Assembly (NCBI GenBank): GCA_007258455.2 | Contig: VDFB02047230.1 | Span: 154,553,797-154,617,796, forward strand | Direction: 5' to 3' | Source of the DNA: Sequoia sempervirens | Lineage: Eukaryota > Streptophyta > Pinopsida > Cupressales > Cupressaceae | Length of the DNA stretch: 64,000 bases | In this document: in pieces, positions 1 through 10,760 of the stretch | Numbering within the stretch: the first letter of the stretch is position 1 | How the letters are laid out: the number at the start of each line of letters is the position of its first letter | Position numbers and translations under genes: made by a program | The notes under the pieces: generated by a model | What the model was told of the DNA's origin: nothing | Database searches by the model: none | The model's input: only the letters and a program-made list of their open reading frames with translations

Positions 1-143
1 AGACTCCAAATGTCAACTTGCCAACTTGCACACTAACAATGAAAACTAGCAAACTATCAAACCAACAAACTGATTAAACTAGCAAGCTGACTAACAATCA
101 CTTATGCAAAACCAGCCAAACTGGACTCTGATACCACTTGATT
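1..143 (-). mobile_element. Copia-like retrotransposon, internal edge with primer-binding site
   Basis: Read on the minus strand, TGGTATCAGAG lies at about 126-136, the classic plant primer site complementary to the 3' end of initiator Met-tRNA. It sits seven bases from the TG/CA edge of the presumed LTR at 144. The 1-125 stretch would then be the start of the element's internal region, which runs off the window to the left. No coding sequence of the element is visible here. The primer-site match is clear; assignment to Copia rests on Met-tRNA usage only. Confidence 0.55.
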
Positions 144-1440
144 TGTTGTGGAAGGGATCTATGACAAACGTTGCTAAAGTGAATGTGTGCATAAAGGTGA
201 AAAAATTCTTAATGCCTTAAGCTTAACTGAAAAGACATTAAATAATGGAGCAGCATGAACAAATAAGAGAGAGAATTATAACACAGAACAAAGAGAGAGA
301 AGAGGACACAAGATTGATTACGGAGTTCATTCGAGTGGACTATGTCTCTAGGTCTATCTCAACTAAGTGACCAATCTATTAACAGTGCTCCAAATGCAGT
401 ACAATATCTAAAAAGAGCCTCTTGGAAGCTGCTTTACAATCTTCTATAGCCTATCCACAAAGTCCTGGTACAAACTTCCTCACTCAAATCACCTCGCATA
501 AAGAACTGTCAAAGCCACAAGGCTAATTTACAAAGAGCAAGAAAAAGACTTTTCCTAAAGGCTCTGCTACAGAATCATAGCATTATTACATCAAAAATTC
601 CCTATTCCCTCTACAAGAATTCTTGCAAAAATCCCATCACTTGGATGCTTGAGAATTCCATCCAAGAATGTGATGATCAATTCTCTCCTTGGCTCCTCCT
701 TTTATACTTGAAGTTTTCCCATTTGGGCTAAAACCAAAAAACTTGTAATTTCCCCTCTTTAGGGAAAAATCAAAACAATTCCCCCCATATTTAATAAACA
801 ATTAACAATCTCCCTAAAAAACATTTAAAATTTGTTTGAGCCCTTGTCCATGTATATTCTCGAGCTATTTGGTTGGGATTTTTTTGTTTATTTTAGTTTG
901 AAATTCCAACTAATAACCACTTAAGGTTATTTACATATTTTAAAATATTATTTAAGCCCTTGAAAATATTTCATTCAGGCTATTATAAGTTTTGTTTGTT
1001 TGGGGTTTTGTTTTTATTTAATTCTCCTAAATCCTCAACCTATGGAGAGGAAAACTCCACAAAAAGAGGGTTTACAACAACTCAAGGGAGAACATGAGAG
1101 AAAATCCCATGAATCTCTCAACTCCTCCTTGAGAATAGGAAAATAGTTTTGAGGTGGATTCTCACACAAAACTAATTTCCCTTTTTACAAATTAAATGAA
1201 TAATACATGAGAATTCCACTCACTTCAAGTATTAATCATTTTTTACAATTTAAATGAATAATACATGAGCTTCCCACACTCATTTCAAGTATTAATCATT
1301 TTTTTTCAATTTTAAATAAATAACACATGAGTTTTATTCCAACCCATTTGAAGCATTAATCATTTATTTTAAACTTTGTCACCTATCATCAAATTTTTAA
1401 TGATTTATCTTATGGTGAGCAAAGTAGGAATTTTTCACCT
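144..1440 (-). mobile_element. Probable 5' LTR of the minus-strand Copia-like element (outer end unresolved)
   Basis: The LTR edge next to the primer site reads TGTTGTGG on the plus strand, giving ...ACAACA at the LTR 3' end on the minus strand. The stretch has no ORF of note and is LTR-like: polypurine-rich AGAGAGAG runs near 270-300 and AT-rich, low-coding sequence onward. I cannot find the matching outer terminus or a target duplication, so the end given is only the limit of similar-looking sequence. Confidence 0.35.
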
Positions 1441-3008
1441 TCTGATAGGCCCTTGCACCTGGTTTAACCGAACTTTGACCACTTGTATCTTGAGCAAACA
1501 GACTTTGATTAATGCGATTCAAAAAGAATTGGAATCATCTCAATGAGCCCTTCAATTTGGGACCACTTTCCCTTGATTGTGAAATGGTCAAATTTTCACC
1601 TTGTGTCAACATGTGCCCTAGTTTGACCACAACTTTGACTGGCCATAACTTTTTCATACAGACTCTATTTTTCGCGATTCAAGCAGCATTAGAATCATGC
1701 TTCTAAGAATTATTCCATGGTGCCAACTTCCTAAGCATTGGAGACAATTGCGTTTTCAAGGTTCATAGATCCTCCTGGATCAAACCTCCCCACTGAAGAG
1801 CTTTTGGTCCTCCAAAAGTTGTCTTGTAGAACCTTTGACTTCCTCAGCTCAAATCAAATTTCTTGTCACCTTCAAAGCTTCACTAAAATTCTATTGTTGG
1901 CTCCACATTCGATAACTGATTCTGGTTCTGGTCCTGGTTCCACCATGCTTCAAAACTTAAATTTTCCCTCCATGGGTCTTACACTTCAATTATGCCTTGA
2001 TACTATCCCATCTGCCCTCTAGGGGTCTTACACTTCGACAATATCAAGAAAGCATACATTGCCACATCCGCCTACTAGGGTCTTAAACTTTAACAATGCA
2101 TGGTCAGTATGAGTGTACCTATGGCCACATTTACCCTCTAGGAGTCTTTTATTTCAGCCAAATTAGGACTTCAAAGGATGCAGTTCAAAACGAAACTTGA
2201 CATACCAAAAAGTAAGAAGAAAACCGAGCATGATAAACTTATCTCTCAGTGCTTCTCACAATGGTGGTTCTTGTTTTGCATACCATCCTAGCCAATTTCT
2301 TGGGCATGATTATGATGCTCCTCCTTGTTTGCAAACTGCATGAGCAATTGAAATTGTGCCTCAGCCTGAAACATTCCTTCTCAACTTTGTATTTCAGAAT
2401 AGCTCATTACAAGCTTCACCATACAACTCTGTCTATGTTCGCATGAGAAACAAGGCCATAGAAAAAAGACATTTAGGAGCCTCGGTCATCAATTAACTGA
2501 GTCAGAATAAGTCTTAAAGCTAAGAACATGCATGAAACTTCTCAGTCATTCTCTACAACTCTGAGTCCCAATGTGGAGTGATCATCTAGATCTATCCACC
2601 TTTCATTGAATTTCATTGAAAGTGCTTCTTCTCCTTAAACAAGAACAACAAACATCTTCTCACCTCGAGAATTGTCATCAACTAAGCACTCTTCAGTTTC
2701 AAAAATCTTCCATTCTGCAAAAATAAGTCTTCAAGAATTTTCTTTTCTAATTACATGAGATAAGGCTTAAACAACCTTTCAAAATCTCAATTCCAAGAAA
2801 ATACAACTTCATGCAAATAGCATAATGAATTTACTACAAAAACCATGTCTACTTGTATCACCTAGCTCATAATCACAATTGGATATTTATTAATGAGCTA
2901 ATAACAAAACAAATTTGATACAACTATTTAGATGACAAATTTTACTAGCTCTTACGAAGCTAGTCAAAAGCACTTCCCTTTGTTGGATGCTCCTTTATCA
3001 TTTGAGGT
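1441..3008. other. Unassigned, repeat-derived sequence without a supported gene
   Basis: Two imperfect copies of a segment of about 80 bp lie at roughly 1463-1546 and 1610-1700, both holding 'cagactntnnttnncgattcaa' followed by 'gaatcat'. Between 1970 and 2150 the phrase 'ctaggggtcttacactt' recurs about four times at 50-65 bp spacing with decay. Short open frames here have no recognisable protein features and I leave them out. Confidence 0.5.
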
Positions 3009-3287
3009 CCTCTACCTCAAGGATAATAGCCTTAGGCGTCGCCTTCACCCCCACCTCAGGGATAGTGGCTTCAGGTACGACCTTCACCTCTTCCTCAACA
3101 ACCTTTTGTTGGTTAGGTCCCTCAATGGGACTAGGTGAGCGTCAAAGCTTTGGATGCAGCTTCTAGAGTTCTTCTCAATCCAATGCCCACTTATCCTACA
3201 GTGGGTGCAGTAGTTATGAGCTTTTTCTTGCCTCTTCGCTTTATTCTTTGGAGAAGAATTGAATTCACTTCTTACAGGCCGCCTCAT
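3009..3287 (-). pseudogene. Decayed retrotransposon gag fragment with zinc knuckle
   Basis: The minus-strand frame from 3287 contains YCTHCRISGHWIEK, the start of a CX2CX4HX4C gag zinc knuckle; the last cysteine is lost and replaced by Asn in the frame. A basic run (PKNKAKRQEK) precedes it, as in many gag nucleocapsids. After a frameshift near 3150, a second frame gives an acidic, valine-rich stretch with repeated 'EV' pairs that ends in a stop near 3009. Gag binds and packages element RNA in the cytoplasm. Only this C-terminal part remains, without protease or pol next to it. Assignment to gag is fairly safe; Copia versus Gypsy cannot be decided. Confidence 0.55.
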
Positions 3288-3639
3288 TCATGGAGGGAAA
3301 TTTCATGTTCATGTAAAAAGTGGCGAATGACAAACTTAAAAAAAGGGCAAACAAAAAACTTTTTAAAAATGGCGACGATGATGAAATCAATGTTCAACAC
3401 ACTTTCCATCATCTTGCATGCCTCCAAGATGCTATCAATCGTTGATCAACATAATCAGGTCAATTCTTTTCAAATAGGTAACGCCTTTCACATAATAAAA
3501 AATATTCTATATTGATATTTATAATTACAATTTTGATTTTAATTATTGTTGTTTAGTATATCAAGTGAATGTGATGTGAAAGGTTGAATTTATAAAATAT
3601 ATGTTTACAATTTATTTTTTAGACTACAGGAATCGAGTA

Positions 3640-3825
3640 GCACGACCCCCTATAAACTGTAGTGCACCTGGTAAACTTTTTAATGTGATCGGCAGTGTTG
3701 GCTCGACACACCCTCTGGTACCATGAGGGTGGGAGAAACTAGACCTCATGACCAACCTCTTGCAATAGGAAAGATTTAGCCAACCAAGCTAGGCCCCTGC
3801 CCTCCTATGTTTAGAAATTTGTTAG
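3640..3825 (-). mobile_element. Possible tRNA-derived SINE
   Basis: Read on the minus strand, TAGCTTGGTTGGC (near 3785-3800) resembles the RNA polymerase III A box (TRGCNNAGYNGG), and about 40 bases further GGTCTAGTTTC resembles a degenerate B box. The block is more GC-rich than its surroundings and has sharp compositional edges. No tail repeat or target duplication was found, so this is a weak structural call. Confidence 0.25.
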
Positions 3826-6800
3826 CTATAATTAATGTGATTTATTTTTAGGTGAAAAATATTAGAAATTTTTGAATTATATTTCCATCTATATAATATC
3901 ATCACTCCCAAAGATTAAAGCTACAAATATAATATTTTATTAAAAACATGCACTATATGATATCATCACTAAATCCTTGTTCCTAATATATTAAATTAGA
4001 GCATGAAATAAAAATTCCATATACTCAAAATAAATTATGCAACATTTGTAACAATATAATCAACAACTAAAAACACCTATAAGAATGCAAGTGAAATAGT
4101 TGTAGGAATTATATTTTCATTAAAGCTTGGGACATTTTTTTCCTAGCATTTGTGAAGTAAATATTTGATATTATCTTGAATTCATAGCAGCTATAATCCA
4201 TTTGTAATCTATTGTTTTTGTTTTGAATTAGCTACAATTTATATTATTTACATCTATGAGACCTTTGTTGTCTTGATAAACGATGGAGGATCAGTTGAAG
4301 TAACTTCTCTCTTGATGTGGAAATCAAATAGCTTTTCATCCTTATTACCGATAATGAACACATCATGCATTGTCTTTAGTTGAAACATAGATGATTTCTT
4401 CAAAGTGAAGAAAAAATTATGCTCATTGAAGCTTTCCCTATTGAATACTTTATTTTGTTTGTGCATTGTAAATATTTATAGTAAATTTCAATTAATCTTC
4501 ATAATTTAATTCATCAACAATATTAGGATTGATTATCATTTTTCTTCATGGTGAGGAGGAGATTTACAATAAATTCTTGTAGAAGGCAACAGTGATGGAG
4601 GCTCATCACCTTTCTAAAGGATTTGAATATGATGTCACCATTGGATATAGTATTATACAATTTCTTGAATGAAACTTCTTTAGTCAAATTTGATCACATA
4701 CATCTCTTTCATAGCACATTTGTACTTTATGCGCCATATTCAAACTTCATTTGTAGAAACATGAAAAATACATGTATATAAATCATACTTTATCCAGAGA
4801 AACATCACAATGAATAATGAAACTTATTTGTATCTTACTCTAGAAGAATTCAAATATGATTTTTAAAGTTCAAATGTTGCAGTTTTCATGAAAGATAAAT
4901 TTTTATAGAGTTGGTTTATTTTCTTTGAGTTTATTGCAATGCTATAGGTGAATATGGACAAGAAATGATTATGGACATCTCCATCATACTACACTTGTCC
5001 TTTATGCACCATTCTTAAACTATACAGAAGTCTCACAATTATTTTAATTTTAAATTTCTTAGTACAATCATCTTCTTTTTCATAATACAAATGTCAAGAT
5101 GTTGAGGCATGTTCACACCATGTTTGTATCTCCTATAGTTGAATCTACTCTTTAGGTAACAACATTCTTTAGTTTGAATTTTATATGCTATGTTTGTTAT
5201 ATTAAGATTGTGTAAACTATCATATTGTCATTTTAGAACAAGCAAAAAAAGGCATGGTAATTGTTGTGGATACTCATTTTTCCATTACAAATGAGTATCA
5301 AACTAACTAATCACCCCATGAAAAAATTGTGTTAGCTTTGTTTCTAAACAAATTGATTCTTACAAATAATAGTATTGCTTCAAACTAGCTATTACATGAT
5401 TTAGATTAGGGGAATTCTATTTCCTTAGAATGGAGCATAGATCAAAATGATTGAACTTGTTGCACTCTTGCACTTTATTGATAGATAGCTCTTGTTCTAT
5501 GCAACCTACCATTTGTTATGAGTTTCACCAAGGGGAGGGTATTGAGGAATTCTCGTGGAGTATGATAGAGAAAGCTAAAAGGGTGAAGGAAAAAGAAATT
5601 AATCTTGATAGTGAACTCATTTTGGTTAGCTGATAAGCTTTAGTGAATTCAATAAGAGCTTGAAAGGGTAGAAAAAATATATATTTTGAAGGTTTTATTT
5701 TTAATTTGGGAATCTCCTTTTAATTATTTGGTAAAATTTACTTGTGAAGTGAAGTATTTCCATTTAGATGGTAAAATTGTTTGGTAAAATTCCATTGTTT
5801 TATCAATTGGCAATATCCAATTCTACATACAATTCAAGGCTTACGCTATTATGATTTATGGTTAGTACATATTAAATTGAAAATCATTTTATGAGGAAGT
5901 AAGTGACTAAGAGTTGGAGGTGGAGAAAAAATATAATGAGATAGAAAGATACACATTTTTTACTATGCATCTCTAATCTCTCATTCAATTTAATACAACT
6001 TATAAAATATATTTATTATTGTTTAAATTTATTCTTTTCACAAGTCAATAAAAATAAGCCATGAATAATTTTCCTATATGCCTCTATTTTTTAGAATAGT
6101 GACATTAGATCCCTTGCTTGAAATGTAACATATTTTAATTATGTCCCCCTTGTCACTGTTTGTTCACTTTAACTTTACTTCATTTTAGAAGCAATCGTCC
6201 TTGAAGTTTGTTTGCATTTTTTAAAATTATGTTCTTTCATGTCATAAAATTTCATAATATTCTCATTGTAAATATTTGATTTCTATAATTTTATTATGGT
6301 AATTTGGGCACACACCAATTCGGTGCTATAAATATAATTTCATTGCAACGAAATAAATTGAGTAGTAGAATGTATTGTGCTCAAAGAAGTTATTTTCAAC
6401 GAGCTCAAGGTCACCTTTGTTTATTTTGTATGAAAATTACCACTATAGATCAAATAAGTAATATAAAGTATTGTGCTCAAGGAAGTTGTTTCTATCATAT
6501 GAATAGAGCTCAAGCACATCTTTGTTTATTTCTTCCTCTAACTCATCTACCCTACTATAGAGAACTTGTTTCTATTATCATGGAATACAAATTGAGATAA
6601 AGATTCAATTTATGTCTTTAGATTCAATTAAATGCTATGTAGCACATGATAAAAACTTGTCACTCCATTAGGAAAACAACCACTCTACAAGTGAACCCAA
6701 GGAAAAACTATGTACCTCTAGCCATAAAAGCAAAAGAAAATTTACTTATTAATGATTTAATTTTGAATGATAGATGATAGTTATGCTCCATTGAACACTC

Positions 6801-8475
6801 TTGTCCAATTGTTATTTAAATATAGTTCTTTAGATTTTTGACATTATCTCAGATTAGCATGCCAATAAACATTTTTTAAAGATCTTTTATAAAATTCTTG
6901 GCTTCATTATTGAGCCAATGTTACTGTCAAATTTATAAAACATTCCATTTAAATTAAATTCAACATAATCATTGCACCTTCAATGCATTCTTGGTGTGAA
7001 ATTGATAAATTATTAACCAAAATAAAAAAAACCACTAAAAATATGAAGCAAAATTCATAGAGATAAATGATAGCTTGAAGGTAAATTCATATACACAAAG
7101 AATACTATTCTATACATAAAATATTGTAAATTAAATTAATGTATCTTCTATGCACTTATAAAATTGTACTCTCTTAACATATTAACTTATATATATACTT
7201 TTTTATCAGTATAACCCTTACACATTCTAGTGCAAGTGTTAGTGTAATTAAATTCAAAGTATTACCTCATGTGCCCATGCGGCTACTTAACTCCATTTTC
7301 TTCATAAATTTAAGAAACTAGAGTGTTCCCATGGAAATTTTAAAATGTGAGATTTAAAGATAATTTAAAATATTTTCCTATTTTAGTAGGACAGTTACTA
7401 TTTAGGAATTAAAAAATAAGTTGTGAAAAAGTAGAGGGGCTGAAAATAAGCAACAACTGCTTATTGTGAAAAATGTTAGGTGGCTTCATAAATTTTCTTC
7501 CCTCCTTTTCATTTTCCTCCAATTCCTCCCTCCAAATTTTCCCTACTTAAATTATTATTAATAGTACAATGTTATTAGTTAATGTAAATAAATATACAAC
7601 AAATTGTGATATAGTGCAACAACAAGATACATATTTTCAAGCAGAAAATAAAAAATTTAGCTTTATTGAAAATAATAAATTTGATTATAGTTTTAAATAT
7701 TGATTTGCACCTGCATTTAATCATTTTCTAAGAGTTTAATTACAATGAAGATAATTCTTGTTTGAATATGTGTACAATATTTTTTGTATCTTTATTTATG
7801 ACTGTCTTAACTTTATGAATGATTTTACAAATTTTGTATAAACTTAGTTAAGTGCTTTTAGAAGAATAGACTCCATTAGATAATTATAATAACTTTTATG
7901 AAATTTGCAAAACTAGTAGTAAACCACTACATTGTGATGATGAGAGATTGCCCTACAATGAAATCCACAATGATCTAATGCCATTTTTTACTGTTGAATC
8001 TAAGTCATATGTGCAGTGGGGTGAAGAGAAAATAGTAAATGAAATCTAACAAAACATTTTGAGTATGTGGGACAAATGTTAGTTTAATAATAATTTTCAC
8101 GATTTTCTTCATGTTATAATTGTTAGTTTAATAATATTTTTTACAATTTTTTTCATATTATTATTTATTATGTGATGACGACATGATCCAAAATATTGAT
8201 GGAAAAAATTCACACATCAAATTCAAAATATATTTGAAGGTCGAAATTAATTAACAAAAATTTCATTGCTTCTAAACAGAAAAGTTTAACATTTTATATG
8301 TGAGATTTGTAGTTATTTTACTGAAACAGTTGACATATATTAATAATTTCAAAGAAGACATGAATGAGATTCTCACAAAGAAAATCAATTTTGAGAGTTA
8401 AATTAATTTTATTTTACTAAGTCTTGAAAATTTATCATCAACTGATTAAATTCAAATCCCATTTTAATGTTTTCA

Positions 8476-8477
<2 letters not shown>
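3826..8477. other. AT-rich stretch, no gene seen
   Basis: No recognisable coding segment. A 70-codon minus-strand frame at 4254-4466 looks weakly protein-like (hydrophobic/charged alternation) but matches no family I know. The rest is low-complexity A/T sequence. Confidence 0.5.
6372..6532. repeat. Tandem duplication, period about 97 bp, two copies
   Basis: The block starting GTATTGTGCTCAA and ending CTTTGTTTATTT occurs at about 6372-6428 and again at 6468-6532, with the second copy holding a short insertion. Both lie in non-coding DNA. Confidence 0.6.

Positions 8478-8515
<38 letters not shown>
8478..8515. repeat. (AAT)n microsatellite
   Basis: About 12 uninterrupted ATA/TAA trinucleotide units in AT-rich DNA. 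Confidence 0.95.
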
Positions 8516-8859
8516 TAACAGTTTAATCTTTAATATTTATCTTCCTATTCTGATTATTTTGACAATTTTGTTATAAATTTTTTATTTTAATAATATATGA
8601 AAAAATTATAAAACATCTTCCAAATATTTATACCAACGAAATGAGCCCCCTCACTTCATAATTATTATTAATATTGTTATTTTTACAAATTTAAAAGTGG
8701 TATATTCATTGTTTACAATTCCTATGATTTCTACACAAACATTAATTTTAATATTATGATGTTCACAGATGAGTTGTTCATATAGTTGGCTATACATCAA
8801 ATGTTAGGTTTTGATGGCACCATTGCATAAATGTGTCAAATGTAAAAATGATAAATGAT

Positions 8860-8929
8860 GACCAAGTTAATACCACCTTGGAAGTACTGTAGTCCCTTCT
8901 TTTACTAATAGTAAACACAAAAATTTAGT
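8860..8929. repeat. Direct repeat flanking the 4.2-kb LTR, left copy
   Basis: A 70-bp segment beginning GACCAAGTTAATACCACC is repeated at 13172-13241. By eye the two copies differ at six positions, all transitions. The LTR insertion point lies just after this left copy. Confidence 0.9.
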
Positions 8930-8931
8930 CA

Positions 8932-8936
8932 TAACA
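8932..8936. other. Target-site duplication, left copy (TAACA)
   Basis: Identical to 13123-13127 on the other side of the solo LTR; 5 bp is the standard size for LTR-retrotransposon integration. Confidence 0.85.
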
Positions 8937-9429
8937 TGTAACACCCCTCCATTTTGTGCTTTGTTAATTAGACAATGTTTTCTCTATGATGCCTTGTGTC
9001 TTGATTATGTTAATGATGTAAACTTCATCAATTAGTGATACTATATTGGTGAAGGGGACGGGATCACATCACTCGCATGTGAGTGCCCTGTGATTCCATG
9101 ATTTCCTCTTCACGGTGTGTTTTATTATGTTATATGCATGTTCGACACTCGTGTTGTTTGCAGGATGCAAGTACAGGACATCGACTCCACCCGGTTCTGC
9201 AGGTCTGAGCGTGTCCCTTGTTCAATGGAAATCGATTGGGAGATAGTAGCTAGGCTTTTTTTTCTGTGTCAAGCCACTACCCTAGTCTCAGTGTGTTGTC
9301 GGGTTGTAGTCGAGTTGGTTGTTATGTTGCCTTGTCTTTGTGTTCTTATTTAAATTCAAGTTAAATGGCTTATGTTGCTTAACTGCTGATTAAATGCTTT
9401 TGGTTGTAACGCTAGGAATATTAATTACT

Positions 9430-9510
9430 ATATTAATTAATTTAATTTAATTAATAAAATAATCTAATATTGGATTAGATTTATTTTATTGGTTAATTAA
9501 ATTAATTGTG
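9430..9510. repeat. Imperfect AT-rich inverted repeat inside the solo LTR
   Basis: TTAATTTAATTAA..TAAAATAA.TCTAAT on the left is followed by ATTAGATTTATTTTATT..TTAATTAAATTAA on the right around a short centre near 9470. It could extrude as a hairpin. Confidence 0.7.
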
Positions 9511-9726
9511 TGAATTAATTAAGTTATTCCTTGAATTAAAAGTGTTAAAAAGATTTAAATTAGTTTGTGTGAAAAGAAGGTTTTAAAATATGTTGAATGC
9601 TATTTAGAAAATTGAAAATTGTTTAAGTTATTCAAAATTCCAAATATCTTCAATGCAATGACTTTGGGGTAGAAAAGATATTTTCTAAAATAGTTGACTA
9701 TTTTGGGGAAAGATATTTGTGAAGAG

Positions 9727-9870
9727 TTGAATTTGAAATTGAATTTAGTTTGAATTTGAATTTAGTTTAAAATTGGATTTGAATTTGAATTTGCAATCTA
9801 ATTTGTACTGAATTTTAATGTGAATTTGAAACTTAATTTGAAGTGGATTTGAATTTGAATTTGGAAAATT
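9727..9870. repeat. GAATTT-rich low-complexity tract
   Basis: The hexamer TTGAAT/GAATTT recurs more than ten times with spacers such as TAGTTT. Simple-sequence expansion within the LTR. Confidence 0.8.
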
Positions 9871-10556
9871 TGGAAAAGAATATATTTTCTTTTTAGGGTT
9901 TTCTTTAAAAGGGGGCTTTTGGATTTTTTTTTTTTGGGAAATGGATTCTTGGTTTTATTTTGGGAGGAGAGGCTTGGAGGAGGCTATGATGGTGGAGTTG
10001 AAAGAGTGCTTGAAATTCTCCATTGTTGAAGCTTGCAAATTTTGGAGAAAACACAAGGTTCCATCATTTCTCTCTTCATCTTCTTGCTCATTTTGAATGA
10101 TTGAAAATATAGTGTTAGATTCAATGGAAATTCATGGAAAAGCTCTTAAATTTGGTAAATGATAGATAGATTTGGAATTGAAACCAAACAAGAAATTTAT
10201 ACCAAGTTATGGAAAGAAAATCAAAGAAAACTCAATGTTAGAACTAGATTTTGAAAACCCATTTTGTTGTTTTGAAATAAGTTCTATTTTTTTTTGAATT
10301 GGGTTTGGATTATTTCTACAATTTGAGTATGAAATCAAAATTTGGGTATATATATTTGTGAATACAACCATATATATCAACATATGGACATACCCACAAA
10401 TATATATACAAATATATTTTTTATATTAGAAAATTTTAAATTTTGGGTAAAACCTAGAAAATCTTTGTATTTTCGTTTTGAAAAAATGCAGGAATATAAT
10501 ATTTTTTTTTTTTATTGGTGCTGAGGTGGGAGGCCAAACCCCACCTCACCGCCGCC

Positions 10557-10760
10557 GCCGCCCGGCAGGGAGGCAGCGCTGTGTGCGAGCACACAGCCAC
10601 CGTCGCCTCGCAGGGAGGCAGGCACTGTGTGCTCCGCACACAGGCTCCGCTGCCCAGCAGGAGGTGGGCACTGTGCGCCCAGCGCATAGCCTCTACTGCC
10701 CAACCAGTAGGCGAGGCACTGTGTGTTGAGCACACAGGCTCCGTCGCCATGGGCGGCTAG
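10557..10760. repeat. GC-rich block of four palindromic tandem repeats, unit about 46-48 bp
   Basis: Units run at about 10557-10601, 10602-10648, 10649-10694 and 10695-10742, with a partial fifth. Each holds GYNGCCNNGCAGG-AGGC followed by a hairpin: GCTGTGTGCGAGCACACAGC at 10578-10597 in unit 1, CTGTGTGC-TCC-GCACACAG in unit 2, CTGTGCGC-CCA-GCGCATAG in unit 3 and CTGTGTG-TTGA-GCACACAG in unit 4. In unit 3 a T-to-C change in one arm is matched by A-to-G in the other. The block is rich in CpG and abruptly bounded by a T run at about 10502-10513 and AT-rich DNA after 10790. Open frames through it on both strands are composition artefacts. A second GC hairpin (GGGCC...GGCCC) follows at 10759-10786. 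Confidence 0.85.

Noticed and set aside
10454..10760. Overlapping open frames of 73-98 codons on both strands
   Set aside because: They arise from the GC-rich palindromic repeats, which have few stop codons in any frame; residues are Cys/Ala/Arg/Pro low complexity.
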